Assembly: GCA_022376515.1 (NCBI GenBank)
Contig: WTXI01000020.1
Location: 62,001 to 126,000, forward strand
Direction: 5' to 3'
From: Lactifluus volemus
Lineage: Eukaryota > Basidiomycota > Agaricomycetes > Russulales > Russulaceae
Length of the DNA stretch: 64,000 nt
Shown here: positions 50,778 through 62,619 of the stretch, piece by piece
Numbering within the stretch: the stretch's first letter is position 1
Layout of the letters: the number at the start of each line of letters is the position of its first letter
Program-made: the position numbers and the translations under genes
The notes under the pieces: generated by a model
What the model was told of the DNA's origin: nothing
Databases searched by the model: none
Seen by the model: the letters and a program-made list of their open reading frames with translations, nothing else

Positions 50778-51777
50778 CTAGTTGTCCAAGTCCATACCTG
50801 CTTGCGACTGTGGTTGGCACCCCCGGGCCTGCGGGAGGCCCTCCGAGTCTATGCCAGAGATTGGGAATGCAGCACAGAGCAAGTCCCGCCCGAGCGACGC
50901 AAGGAGAAGGTTCCTTGTGGGCTTGTCCTTGCCTTGGATCGTCCAGCTGGCAGCTGCGTTCTGTCAAATTCTCAGCCTGAGACAGGCAGCCGCTTGGCAA
51001 GAACACTTGCGACTTACAGATTTGTTCTCTCTGAGAAAGCGACACAGTTCGACAAAATCGATCGTATCCTTATCAGACGCAGGCCGGAACTGCAGGGCCA
51101 CGGGCTCAATTGCTTCAGTCCCAGTAGTCCGAGCCCCTTTCTGAGTCATACATGTCTTCATCCAGTCCACGAACTCGTTTATTGAAACTGCGGGCCGAAT
51201 TAATTCAAGCGACAAAAGTTTTGGCCACGTCGATGCTAACCTGCACAGTCGTAAGTCTATCGATGAAAAAAGGTTCCACGAGACATTGTGCGCACGGGTT
51301 TCCCATTGGGAGGATCACCACTACACGCGCGCGGCGGCAGCAGCTATTTGGGTACCACTCGAGTGTCAGCGACTGTCGGCCATCAGTGATTTCAGTGGGT
51401 AGTTCTTCCTCTTTGAGCGCCACTTCTGGGGCTGCGTTTATGAGTGCCCGCATGCCCGGTGTTGAGAATCTGGGTCGTGCCGGTGGCGGCGTTTGAGATA
51501 AGAAACACTCAGCAAGCATCGCTACCCAGTCTCTCTCCCCCCTCAACATTTCCACCAAGGATTCGTTTAAGGTCTCGTACTCAGCCATCAGACGATCGCA
51601 TGTCGCGGAGAATTTGGTCGCTTCCTCTACATTTTTAGTCTCTACCGCCTGGAAATATAGAGAACAATATTGCATGACTTGAATCCCCTTGTTGTGGAGT
51701 TGGGCTTGCATTTCTTCAAACCACCCGCGTTGGGACATTTCTGGGATCATGGAAGCCCGAGGGGCGTATTGCATCAC
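50778..51777 (-). CDS. MED25 ACID/PTOV-like paralog C
   Basis: Exons 51296-51777, 51018-51240 and 50778-50960 give 295 residues with no frame problem. The helical N-terminus (ATKFSATCDRLMAEYETLNE) resembles paralog A. The module runs SLTLEWYPNSCCRRARVVV, LASTWPKLLSLELIRPAVSI, EFVDWMKT, ALQFRPASDKDTIDFVELCR, an intron, then AAASWTIQGKDKPTRNLLL and LLCAAFPISGI. The segment LASTWPK is identical to MED25 (LASTWPKVLSLEL). It lacks the Gln-rich tail; the C-terminus after FPISGI is short and possibly mis-ended. Confidence 0.68.
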
Positions 51778-52312
51778 GACTGAAGCTCTCGCTGAGATGT
51801 GGGGGGATGGGAATGGTTGTGCTAAATTACTGCTGTGATGGACTTGACCCCGGGCCTTTAAGTACGTAGTTCTGCTGTCGTCGAGGAGGAACTTGAAGGG
51901 TCGATAATACGAGCCGAGTGCTTCGGGTTGTGAAGAGCACCTCTAACTACCTCTTATCTGAGCATGGGTAGGGTATTCCAGCCTTGGGTTTGGGGTTGCA
52001 TCGTTCACGTAGGCTTGATTTCTTGCGTGTATCGAACCAAGATCAAATGCATTCACGTCCATACGGTCACGCTCTGCGTGCATCGGCTCGGTATAGCCAT
52101 GGCCAAAAGAAGATGCAGCCACCGAACCCGCCGGGAAACTCAGCTGACCTCCCACGAGGCAGTGCGGTATCATAATGCCGCCAGCAGACAAGGGGCCATC
52201 CAGGCCCAGGCACTCTACAATAAGATAGCACCCGTTGGAGTGCAACCAGGCTTAGGTTGACCCACAGGACTCGTCAAACACATTCGCAATATCAACGATA
52301 TACATCGGGTCG
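51778..52312. other. Intergenic region between paralogs C and D
   Basis: About 530 bp with no supportable gene. Confidence 0.4.
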
Positions 52313-53218
52313 CTATTGACTCGGAGAAGGTTCATCTAGTGACGCATCGATGCACATCGATGCATCTCGTCGAGTAGGTTGTGAAAGTCCGTTAAGTTGC
52401 TTACGGGATGGGCACGGGCGCAGCGTCATGTTCATCAAGGTTCGTCCAGCGTGAGGGTGCTTTACCCTTCCTTGTGGGTTGTCGCTCGGGGCATGTCCAT
52501 AGGGCTTCATTTTGTTTTTGGGCTTCTGTTGGGGCTGTTTTTGGTTGGACGGTACTCGTGGCTCGGCTTTTTTATGATGGGCCTTCTCCTGCAGCAACTG
52601 ACGTGTCGGCAAATAAGGGATGCCAGAGGCAGGGAATGCAGCACAAAGTATATCCTGCGCAAACGGAACAAAGAGAAGGTTCGTCGTGGGGTGCCCCTTG
52701 CCTTGAATCTCCCAGCTGGCAGTTACGTACTGTTATTATATTAGATAAATGCGTCGACGAGGACGCCAAACAAAACCTACGCAGCGATTCTCTCTAAGAG
52801 ACTTGACCAGTAGGCCAAAGTTGTAGTCGTCAGTGCGAGACGCGGGCTGGAACCGTGCCGTCGCGGGATTGGTTGTTTTCATCCAACCCTGGAACTCAGT
52901 TATTGGCACCGCGGGCCCAGTAAGCACAAGTTCCAAGATAGTTGGCCATGTTGATATTTGTCTGCATGAATGTAAGTCATCATTCAGTAAGGAAAGGGAG
53001 GAGTGTGCCCACAGATCACCAATTTGGTCGGTTGCTAGTACGTTGATGTTCAACGGCGACTCCTTGCGCCAAAACACAAGCGTCACCGGCGAAGAGGACA
53101 TGAATGACTTGGGTGAGATAGCTGAAAAAAGATTAAAGGGCTGGCTCTCAAATCCGACCTTGAAGGAAAAAACAGATATCGCCGCCTTGTACAGGAAAGC
53201 GTTCCATGTTATATTCAC
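52313..53218 (-). CDS. MED25 ACID/PTOV-like paralog D, short N-terminus
   Basis: Exons 53013-53218, 52781-52961 and 52313-52729 give 267 residues, intact frame. The module starts almost at the N-terminus: SSPVTLVFWRKESPLNINVL, STWPTILELVLTGPAVPITE, FQGWMKT, FGLLVKSLRENRC, an intron, YVTASWEIQGKGHPTTNLL, and ILCAAFPASGIPYLP. The C-terminus is basic and Gln/Lys-rich (KQPQQKPKNKMKP). The long N-terminal helix of A-C is absent, so the gene may be 5' truncated or start in an exon I did not find. Confidence 0.62.
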
Positions 53219-53320
53219 ATGGCGGTGCGCTCTTTACTACGCGGCTGAGTATTAACTATGCCGGATACAATATGATACAAGGTCATTGGCAGAAATTCGA
53301 AATCAGATGGATAGGCGACG

Positions 53321-53403
53321 GTGCCAACAAGTGCCAGGCTAAGTGCCAGTGCCGGTGCCAACTTGAAGTGGGTAAGTGCCAGGTTAGTGCCAGCGCGGTG
53401 CCG
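53321..53403. repeat. Irregular tandem GTGCC(AG) repeat
   Basis: Eight GTGCC pentamers within 83 bp (for example AGTGCCAGTGCC), spaced 6-21 bp apart. Related GTGCC/GGCAC-rich sequence recurs at about 60090-60200, including the shared word GTGCCAACTT. Origin unknown. Confidence 0.6.
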
Positions 53404-53940
53404 ATGTTCCTAATCCTGACAGCTCAGGCCACCACTGGCAGGGCTGCATCAGGTGGCGGAGCGCTAAAGTTCTAGAACGTTCCCACCCACCACTGATGCA
53501 TTCTGATACACTGATGGTCCGCAACAACTTGAACGCAACCCCAAAAGGTACCGCGTGTGCGTTCCCGCTCGCCCGGGACCCGATTGCCAGACTTAGTGCT
53601 ACGCCGGCGTAAGATGCCAGTTTCTGCCGCATTATCCCCACCCAGTCTCAACGTGTGCGCAGCATGCCCTTCTTTTCTTCGGAAAATCGAAAGGTGCTGT
53701 TCCTACAGGTGTTCTACATGCGTGAGACTGTACGTTGTTCAATTCCTGCGCCCTAAGCCCACTCGTAGCGCCCCAATTGCTTGGTATCTGGCGCAACTAA
53801 TACAGGAAGGCGAAATGAACGACTAGCAGAAGTCGCTCCACATGATCACCTCCTATCAAGCCATCGCTGGGTTTTTTCGAGATTATCTAGAACTTGCCAA
53901 CAAAGGTCAATTTCTGTCTCAGCTTGCCTTATCATGATTA

Positions 53941-54025
53941 GTGTTGCCATGGCTCATGAGCACTGGGCCATTTTGTGCTGAGCTGCACTGATTTTGTCCC
54001 AACAGCTCATGAGCCATGGCAACAC
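53941..54025. repeat. 21-bp perfect inverted repeat with 43-bp loop
   Basis: The arm at 53941-53961 (starts GTGTTGCCATGG) is exactly reverse-complementary to 54005-54025. The match continues imperfectly outward (TATCATG on each side). Could be a hairpin, a short MITE-like element or a fold-back. No target-site duplication identified. Confidence 0.75.
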
Positions 54026-57000
54026 TGCATGATACAGCTTATGCATGAAAGAGTAGCCAATGTGTCCCCTTGAAACTTTCAAGAAAGCCAATAGGCCCTG
54101 TTCATTGGTTAGGTAGAGGCAGTTAGAGCATTCATCCCAAACCAACCACACTACTCTCTTGTGCGGCTCAACAACCTCCGGCTAATTCATCGCTTGTCCC
54201 AACGAAGAGAAAAGGAGCGGTGAGGATGAACTAGCCCAGCTGGTACTAGGGGACTCCGCCTTAAGCAAAGGGAAGTTCCTCGCCCGAAGGAATGTGAGCC
54301 CTCAACAAGGGGTCCAGGGGCCTTCGCACTTTCTGGAATTGAAAGGCGGGATGTGATGCACTTTTGGTTTATCACGTCGACTTCGCGGTAATGTGACTAG
54401 TCTGTCTAATACTCATTTCCGTATTGTTGGTAAAACATTTGCCTCCTTTCCCAATGAAAAACTTGTTGTGTGAGGGCAATTAGCTACTAAGTGTGTGCTC
54501 CAGTGACAGAGGAATAGTATACCTAGGGTTCGGGGGAGAGTGCTGTCATTGGTTCCAGCGATGTGGCCGATGCCTCCCTGCTTCCTGTTGGTGATACATG
54601 AGTGTTAAGGCCTCCAGCGCCGCTCCATTCATAGAATTACGAGACATTAAAACCTTCATTTCGCCTCCTTTCACTGGCAGAGTCCCACGGGCCAATATAC
54701 TACCAAGTCAGCATTTCGGGTGTCAAAGCCTCTGCTTGCACCGGTCCAATCCCAACTCTAAATCCCATTCTGACGAGGCATTCGATCCCCATTGTGATCT
54801 CAAAAGATCCTCGGTCTCAGGGCAGTCCGAGCAAGCACTGGCATGCCATTTAGCCCCGTGTAAATCAGCTTGAATCATCGCTGAGGCCGACACAAGACCA
54901 CCAGCCAGCGCACTTACCTTTCTATCAGAAACACATGTCGTTGTGCCGTATAATGTTTTTGGGAATGTTCTTGAAGTTACGGCAACGACACTCGCCTGGA
55001 CCCGGGGCACGATGAATTTCTCGTTGTTGGAGTTCCCACAAACCGAACGTAATTTTTTTTTTCAGGGAAGGGTTCCGCTTGCAATTTCTGCCAGTGTTGC
55101 TGATCCTGCGACATAACATGGGCACCTAACCATGGTTCCCCAGCGAATAAAGATCTGCCCTGACGTTTGGCTACGGCGAAGGCGGAAACCTAATTTAGGG
55201 TCGCGGCGTGTTCAGTGAACGCTGGCTCACCACTGGCGTACCGCGGGATCCAGCCGCGGCCGTCGGGGTTTCGAAATTCCCGTGAGCTGAGCTAAGAAAG
55301 CGGCGCGAATGTTCGCGATGAACATGAGCTCTGAATGCGATCCATACCTTGGATCTCCTGACTCATAACTGCAACCTGCCTAGAGAACTTGACCAAATTT
55401 TGTAAATGGAAATGAGAAGGGTTGGTCGAGGAAAGGTGCGCACGGGAGGTCAATATGTCGTGATTGCTAGATTGCACGTGTGCCGTCACTCAAGTGCTCC
55501 CGACCATGTTATTTCACGGAATCGTTTCGGCTATGCGCAACGCTGACGCCGCACAATAATACAGAGACCAGGCGCGACCACAGAAAAAACTGTATCACAG
55601 TGTGCAGCCATCTAGTCCGTGGCAGTGTTAGATCAGATTTACGGCACTTGATAGGGTACTCATCGCAGACGTGGGGATGCCGGGCTCGTAGATTGAACTA
55701 CGTACGTTATTGCCAGTACGATATTCTCTTTGCCTCCAGTACTTTCATCACAGATCCACTCTCTCCTTGGACTCGCCTACCCATTGACTGCGAGCCGCGG
55801 TGTACGTGTACTTGTCTGTTTCTTCGTTAGACCCCGCCGTTTGATAGCAGGTTGTATTGACTCTAGGACAAACAATGAAGGTTGGCTTTGCAGTGGTATT
55901 GACAGCTGCAATTCTAGCCAGGATGCGGGGAAACAGTAGTATTTACCAGTTACGCCAGAATTGCCAGTTGTCCCTGACTCTGAGTTATGAGGCGCATCTT
56001 ACTAGTACTATAGCTGCTAGGGTAAGAGCTGGCGTGGCAGCACCCGCGATTACTCACGTCGTATCGCAATAGGCCATGCGTCAAGGCTCGTCGAGCATCA
56101 CGTTCACTGGCATGGAGGTGCCAGTGGTACGGTTTTCGTCCTGAATTTATAATAATTCCCGATGGGTATACTTGGATCGAGCGCATGTAGACTGAAGAAA
56201 TCATATAGCGACGTCAAGTCTGAGGCCTGATGGAAGGAGCTTTGCCTGATCGATCTTACTAGTACTAGCTGCGTTCGCTCTTACTCAGATTGGAAGTAAC
56301 CAATCACAGGCAGACGCGTGACCCGGCCTCCTTTATGTTCAAGTTACCGCTTTCTTTTCGAGCTTTGAAGTGGACTCCTCACACATGCATTCGGCTCCTT
56401 CATTAGTAGGCTTCATCAAACTGCTTTTGACAATGTCGACAATTTCGGATCTTCGGGTCATGAGCTAGGCGCCGGGCCTTGTCGCCGCCGCATCGGAAGG
56501 TCACTGTGACATCCATGCAGCCACTACTAGTACGGTGCGATAATAGCATGGTGCGGCGGAGCCCTGAAACATATTATTTCACTTCCCTTCGACGCCGACA
56601 TCATCAGCTTGAGAGGTCGTGACTCGAAGTATGAAAGTGGCTATCAATAAGATTACCAGTATGATGTGCCTATGCCACCACTGGCAGTAATACGTTCAAT
56701 AACGACCTCGCCGATCACCGCGGAACTTTATCAAGTCTATCTTGGCTGATTTGGCTCTCATAGGGCTTATCTACGGTACGTATTGTCGAAGTCACCGTGA
56801 CCCTAGTTCTCATTGTCTACTAGTATTTGCGTTGGACCGTGGGTATGAGGTGAGAACCTCCGAGGTTCTGTCGCGTGCATCTGGACTTCTAATTGTACCT
56901 ACGAGCGGCACTTTATCATCTCATCTTTTATCCACGACGATCTCCCACTCTGACGGAAACATGAAAAGGCTGGAATCCGCTCTCCGATGTATTTCTAGAG

Positions 57001-58134
57001 CATACCACAGAATCAGATTGTCAACATGCTCCAGTCGTCGAGCTCCGTGCTGTGCAAATGTCACAGGGTAAGCGAGCCTAGTCCGTACAGGGTTCATCAC
57101 CAAGATTATATACTGATAAAATAGCATCAGTCGGAACATACGACCAGTATGGGAAGACGTATGGGAAGGCATCTTAAGACTGAGCTCAACGACTCCAGAT
57201 TAGTTCCAATAAGAGTCGTGTGACACCCGCTGCGAAGAAACGTGCGGCCGGAAGCCACTCGACCCAGGCCCCAGGGCGCTCGATTTGTTGGCTTACACGA
57301 CCACATATCAAAACTATGTGGGGTGTTTTTATTGTACATGAAGGAAGCAGGTACGTAGATGTACATGGAAATTATATTTACAAGGGTGAGACGTGCAAAT
57401 GCGACAAGCCAACAGCAGGGTCACAAGCAGTGAGGCCTGTCAGGATGCAGCGTGAGAGGTCTGCATAGTACGAGAGATGTCCAAGGTATGGCATAAGAGA
57501 TAAAGATGCATTACAAGGTCCGAGGGCCTGGTAGCTAACAAGGGTTCAAGTTGTGATGACAGATGAAAACCCGGGCAATTGTAGAGGGACAAGAGTGCAA
57601 GTACTGCAGGCTCAGATGACCAGAAGCGCCATACGCGGTAGGGCTCCAAATAAATCTTGAGTAAGGTATGAATCGTACAATTCCATTTGATGCGGTCGAA
57701 AGGTAAGCTATATCTTGGAACCCGCTATATGACTTTCGTCGCTACAGACAGTGGTACTGGCATGCAGGGTGTTCATGAGATGAGTATGATATCCATCACA
57801 ACCGATGATGCGAACGTGATGATGTTCTCTCCACGTAAACTTGCCTTCTACGGCCTCATCTTCCCCGAATCTCTATCGCAATTGAAGTTAACAGCAAGAA
57901 GATTGAGGTCTTCTAACTTAGCAGGGGTTGATGCAGCTCTGGGAGATGAGGGTGAATCGAATTCGAGCAGCCATTCGTGACTCTCTGACTAAGGAGGCGA
58001 ATTAACTCCAAATCCCCACTGGCAACGTCGGTAGCGAAAGGGCCCAACTGTCCATGGGCCCAAGTGCCGCACGTGGACATCGTGGACTAAATCCAGTCTA
58101 TGGCTGACCTACGAACACGGATAATGGGATTAGA

Positions 58135-58353
58135 TTATGATTGTGTGACATTAGCATATCGTGAGTGAGTGTAGAGAGAAAATTGGTCCACAGGTCGTTG
58201 TTCGGAAGCGACACTGGCAACGATATCGTGCTTGGGTCTTGAAAAAAAAGTGAGGGTGAAATCGGGATGAAGATGCGACGACTGGCAAACTGGTGTCAAG
58301 GGTAGAAATGAACATGGAAAATGTATCACTACACACTCTAGGGTTTCCTCCAA
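58135..58353 (-). pseudogene. Possible relic of a MED25 ACID-like paralog
   Basis: A short minus-strand reading, HPDFTLTFFSRPKHDIVASV, has the pattern of the first module exon of the paralogs (for example B VDPFLVTLQWSFTKG and D SSPVTLVFWRKES). The expected next exon with a TWP motif is not found. Weak evidence; chance cannot be excluded. Confidence 0.25.
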
Positions 58354-58653
58354 AAGGCTGCTAATGGGCTCCCTTGAGTTGAGATACAGGTAGCAAAATA
58401 GAGAAGAACTCCGATGCTAGTGATTGTCTGAGGTTAGGGACAGCGGTCATCTTGTAAGCTTGTTGGGGTGCTCGGAGCGCTCAGAGTCCGCCTCTACCTC
58501 TCAAGTCACGGTTCCAAGTTGAAGTGTCCATTTTCTTCACTTTACAGTAAATTATAAACGCGAATACTATATATGTATTACGCTACGCTGATTCGGTAAA
58601 TGACATACGACTTTTTGCATTACATTGGGACCTGAACGTTGGTCAGCCTGCTA

Positions 58654-59982
58654 CTACGCCAACGTCCGAAGCAAGCGCCCATGCAGACCCGAGCTTATCA
58701 TATTCGCTTCATGTGCGGATGAGTAGATTTCGTTCTGCACCAGGGCCGTGTCTTCAGTCACAGCACACCGTACATTTGCGGGCTGGTAGTCCGTCACACG
58801 CCGCCGCGCCCTCCGTTGTGGCCGCTGTTGCGATACGACATATTTCGGGTACGGTGCTGCCCTGGAGACTTGTTGCCGGAAAGTTGTCGGGTTGACGATG
58901 GCTCCAGACTGGGGCTTTGGTAGAGTAGGCATAGGGGAACTTGGGAATGCAAATCCAAGAAGGCCTCGACCGCACGACGTGACGAGAAGGTTCGGCGTGG
59001 GGCGATCGTTGCCCTGGAGCACCCAGCTACCAATTGCGTACTACCAAAAGCATCAGAGGACAAAAATGGTTTGGCATAAATAGCGACGACGTACACAGTT
59101 GTTCGCTTTAAGCCAATCAACCAACATGGGAAGGCCAAAGGAATCGCCGTCCGGTGCAAACGCGGGCTTGAATCGCACTGCCACGTGCGTGGTTGACCTC
59201 ACCCACTGCTGGAGCTCCATTATCGGCACTGCACTGGCAGACCTGGTAAATTTAAGTGATAAAGTATTTGGCCACGTTTTTGGCCAATTTATTCCAGATC
59301 TGCGCGAATTTAGGTCTTCGGTAAGGAATAAAACAAGGGAACATACGCACTGGTCGCCAAGGTGGTCGCGAGTTCGCACCCTCGCCCACAATATTCGACC
59401 ACCACTGGCATTGAACTGCCACATAAGCGTCCCCGACCACTGATTATCACTGCATTGATCAAACTGTCCCGTTATTGAGGGATGCGGGGCCGTGCATGGG
59501 GGTGTACCAGCACCATCTCTACCAGGAATAGGCGGATGCGTGCCTTCGAGCGGTATTGGCAAATGGATACGGAGGGCGCTACTGTGAGAGTGCGCAGATG
59601 GCCACATAGGGTCTGATTGGCGTGGGTTATGCGTCAGCATATTATCCTGGTTCGTCTGTGGTAAGATCTGTGTCACAAAGAGGTTAGAAAGAGGTCTGGC
59701 ATTAACATGTAGGACAAACCAGGACTTACGTCGGCCATCGAGACAGAATTTAGGTATAGATAAGAATTTGGGTCTGACATCGGATTCGACGGCCTCTGAG
59801 CCAGCGCCTCCATCCTCATTATATTTCCCTCCAGTGCCGGCATCAAGAGCCCACGTTCGCACTCGTACGGAACGATGAGATGATTCTGTGGGGAGGTGTC
59901 TTACTTCTGGGTAGAGTCCGCGTTGCTCTGTGAACGGCGCAACCCCGGTCCGAAATGAGTGAGAGGCAGGAATGAATGACAC
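58654..59982 (-). CDS. MED25 ACID/PTOV-like paralog E
   Basis: Exons 59351-59982, 59095-59299 and 58654-59040 give 407 residues in frame. A long Pro/Ser-rich N-terminus precedes the module: DNQWSGTLMWQFNASG, NWPKTWPNTLSLKF, VAVRFKPAFAPDGDSFGLP, MLVDWLKANNC, an intron, YAIGSWVLQGNDRPTPNLL and LLGFAFPSSPMP. WSGTL is also in MED25 itself (QWSGTLLLK) and recalls the start of the animal MED25 ACID domain. The C-terminus is Arg-rich (QRPQRRARRR). Start at 59982 is the first ATG of the open frame, and an upstream exon is possible. Nearest neighbour of MED25 and probably the closest copy. Confidence 0.68.
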
Positions 59983-60946
59983 TACAAGAGAGTGGACGAT
60001 GGTTAGATACCAGAGTGGATGCGGCCATCGTCAAATTATAAGCAAGTGCGTGGATTCGACACGTTGAGCACGGCAGAGTTGGCACCGTGATGGCACCTCT
60101 GGCACTGGTACCTAGCGCTGGTTCGGGGTTGCTCTTAGCATTTGTGGCCTTTGGTATGAGAAAACGTGGGTTTAAGCGCTCTTGGGTGCCAGTGCCAACT
60201 TTAGTCACGGGTTTTACCTTGTCAAAAAAAAAATCAGGACCGGAATCGGAAATCTGGTGACTACAGTCTACAGATCTGCTCTCTCGTTCAACAACAGGCC
60301 GCATTATGAGTATTTTCGTCATAGATTCTCAGCCAAAGAAAAGAAGCTATCGGCATCCATCCCTTGCATCTTCGAATCGCCTCCTTGTGCAAGACATACT
60401 CGCCGCACTCGATCAGTTGTGCAGGGGCGAGTGCGCGGAATGAGCTCGGGAAGGTGGGTGAAAGAAGAGATCCAGAATAGAGAAAATGTAGGAGATAATC
60501 GCGAAGAAAATGACTGTCATCATCATTAGAAACTCAAAGACACCGAAACTTCGGCACTCCTCGACATTCACGACCTTCAGTGCAAGCGCTGAAGCCGTAA
60601 TAAAATGAATGAACACGAATGAGTGTAATAACACCCATCCTTTGTTCCCGATTTGGTCCGTTACATATCTCAGTTATTCGACCACAGCGAGAGAAAAAGG
60701 CGATTGAATATCGATCTCAAATCTACCCCGTTCTGACGCGAACAATATTGCGTGAATGTTCGCTGGGACGGAAGCATCGCATCAATCCACGTGCCCACTC
60801 CCGCTTTGGGCTGAACACCGATAGGCAACGCCAAAGAACACGAATCTTTCCGATCAGCCGAGAGTAATTACAAAGGATAAGATTGCAAAGGATGGTCTTC
60901 GATACGAGGCAATTAGGCGTGGCTGTGCAACATATCAAGCCTACTG
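59983..60946. other. Intergenic region between paralog E and MED25
   Basis: About 960 bp, promoter side of paralog E and 3' side of MED25. Contains GTGCC/GGCAC-rich sequence near 60090-60200. No gene. Confidence 0.4.
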
Positions 60947-62619
60947 CTAATAACGCTTGGGAAATCCCGGTATGCCCGAGACCGGGAATACAGCACCAAG
61001 CAGAGACTGCCCTACCGGTCTCATGAGAAGGTTTCTCGTGGGACGGCCCTTTCCTGAGAGCTCCCAACTTGCAACCGCGTACTGCAAATGCCTCAGCAGG
61101 TGGTTGATCGAACACCAGCGGCAACTTACGCAGCTGCGCACTCTAAGCAACTCAACTAGATGACCAAAATTAGGGTCGTTTCTGGTCGTGGGCCGGAATC
61201 GCATCACCGCGGGCTTGTTAACCTTCATCCACTCTTGGAAGTCATCTATTGATACAACGAGCCCAGTAAGTTCAAGTGACAAAACCTTTGGCCACGTCGA
61301 TGCCAGTCTAAAAGGGAAGTATGTCTTCAATCGGAGAGAATTTATTAATAATGCAGGGAATGCACCCACAGTTTGCCGATTGGGTGGGTTGTTGATACCC
61401 TAGCCTGCAACGGCGTGGTTGTGCACTTCAACAGTAGGGTTCCCGACCACTGGCCATCGCTCCGTTGGCCGACCGTTGTGGCGTTCAGGGGCGCGTCTAC
61501 GGTCATTCCGGCGCAGATGATGGGCGCCTGCGGAATTTCCACATTCATCGGCAAGTGCGATCTAGGACGGATACCATTTAAGTGCACACGCTGCGCTGTC
61601 ATATCGAGTTCGTGTGTGCCAGGCGCATGATTGAATACCTGTGGGTGTGCCGCATGGGCACACACCATAATTGACTTTGTAACTGTCGGGACTTGTGAGC
61701 CATGCTTGGCAGACGGTTTGAAAAGCGTTCACTAGTGCACTTACCTTCTAATCCAGGTGACAGATCAATTTGTGGAATTGTGCAAAATGGGCATGTAGGA
61801 AACCATGGCACCACCCCTGCAACTGAGTTCTATAAGACATGTTGATTTGTGAGAGGGACGGGATGCAACGTTTAAAAGAATCGGCGCACTGCAGCAAATA
61901 GCTTGAATATGGGAGAATGCTGAACGACTATCATCAAATATTTGATATTGCGCTGTCAACAAAATATAAGTGCGGAGTGTTCTGCAGCGACAAGTCAGTT
62001 TACTCACTTTCTCTAGTTCAAAAGGGAGGGTCTCCCATGTGAGGCTGTCGAGGGTCGGCGAGTCATTCCAATTCGGGCACTTATTTCCATCAGGCGTTTC
62101 GGCTGCAAAGTGCCATAGGTGATACGAGAAAGTTTCTTTGCGCTCCTTGTTGCCGCTCTGGAACGCATCTAACATCTAGATGCAACAAGGTCACGCAAGT
62201 ACAAATAGGATCGCGAGTTATGAATACCTCGATTGCAGCCGCGTAGCCTTCGAGGACAGACATCCCAGAGGTGCACTCAGTCGTTGTGTCACCTATTCCA
62301 AGGATGCTTGGATTACCCAGTAGTTCATGAGCGTCTTCAGCGAAGGGGTGCTTGAAAAAGACAGGGGAGCCGACGGAGCCAGGAGGACCATACGTGAGAA
62401 AACCAACAAGGGGTTTCTGCGGCGATGGCGGTCAGAGGATAAAACCCAAAGCTGTGTGAAAATAGACAAATTTACAACAGTAGACAAGGGATCGACAAGC
62501 AGACCGCGGCACAGGCTGTGAACTCTGTCCCATGCTAAAAAGAGCGGGAGAGCCGAGTCGAGAAGAATTGCGACGACTGGAACTTTTTGCGGGCCTTGAG
62601 GAGGTAAACCGTTAGCCAT
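60947..62619 (-). CDS. MED25: Mediator subunit MED25 (von Willebrand + ACID/PTOV)
   Basis: Mediator tail-associated subunit that links activators to RNA polymerase II. Eight exons: 62476-62619, 62228-62416, 62008-62175, 61890-61952, 61745-61829, 61370-61682, 61130-61307 and 60947-61081. They give 424 residues with every phase right. Residues 1-210 follow the MED25 von Willebrand-type domain: VPVVAILLDSALPLFLAWDR, LVGFLTYGPPG, SGMSVLEGYAAAIEMLDAF, FSYHLWHFAAETPDG, CPNWNDSPTLDSLTW, and HSPIFKLFAA. A linker is followed by the C-terminal ACID/PTOV-type module: QWSGTLLLK, STWPKVLSLELTG, FGHLVELLRV, YAVASWELSGKGRPTRNLL, and LLGAVFPVSGIP. The shared intron positions lie at 61308-61369 and 61082-61129. 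ACID assignment rests on pattern, not alignment. Confidence 0.78.

Larger units (their letters stand above)
53219..58134. other. Five-kilobase gene-poor stretch inside the paralog cluster
   Basis: No convincing gene on either strand. It holds a GTGCC-rich repeat tract (53321-53403), a 21-bp perfect inverted repeat (53941-54025), several copies of an ACTAGTAC word (near 55997, 56263, 56523), and an isolated coiled-coil-like reading (LQNLVKFSRQVAVMSQEIQ, minus strand near 55345-55405) that resembles paralog N-termini only loosely. Decayed mobile or duplicated DNA is likely but unproven. Confidence 0.4.

Noticed and set aside
55857..56072. ORF beginning MKVGFAVVLTAAILA, signal-peptide-like
   Set aside because: Hydrophobic start but no conserved mature part, and open by chance length; not enough to call a secreted protein.
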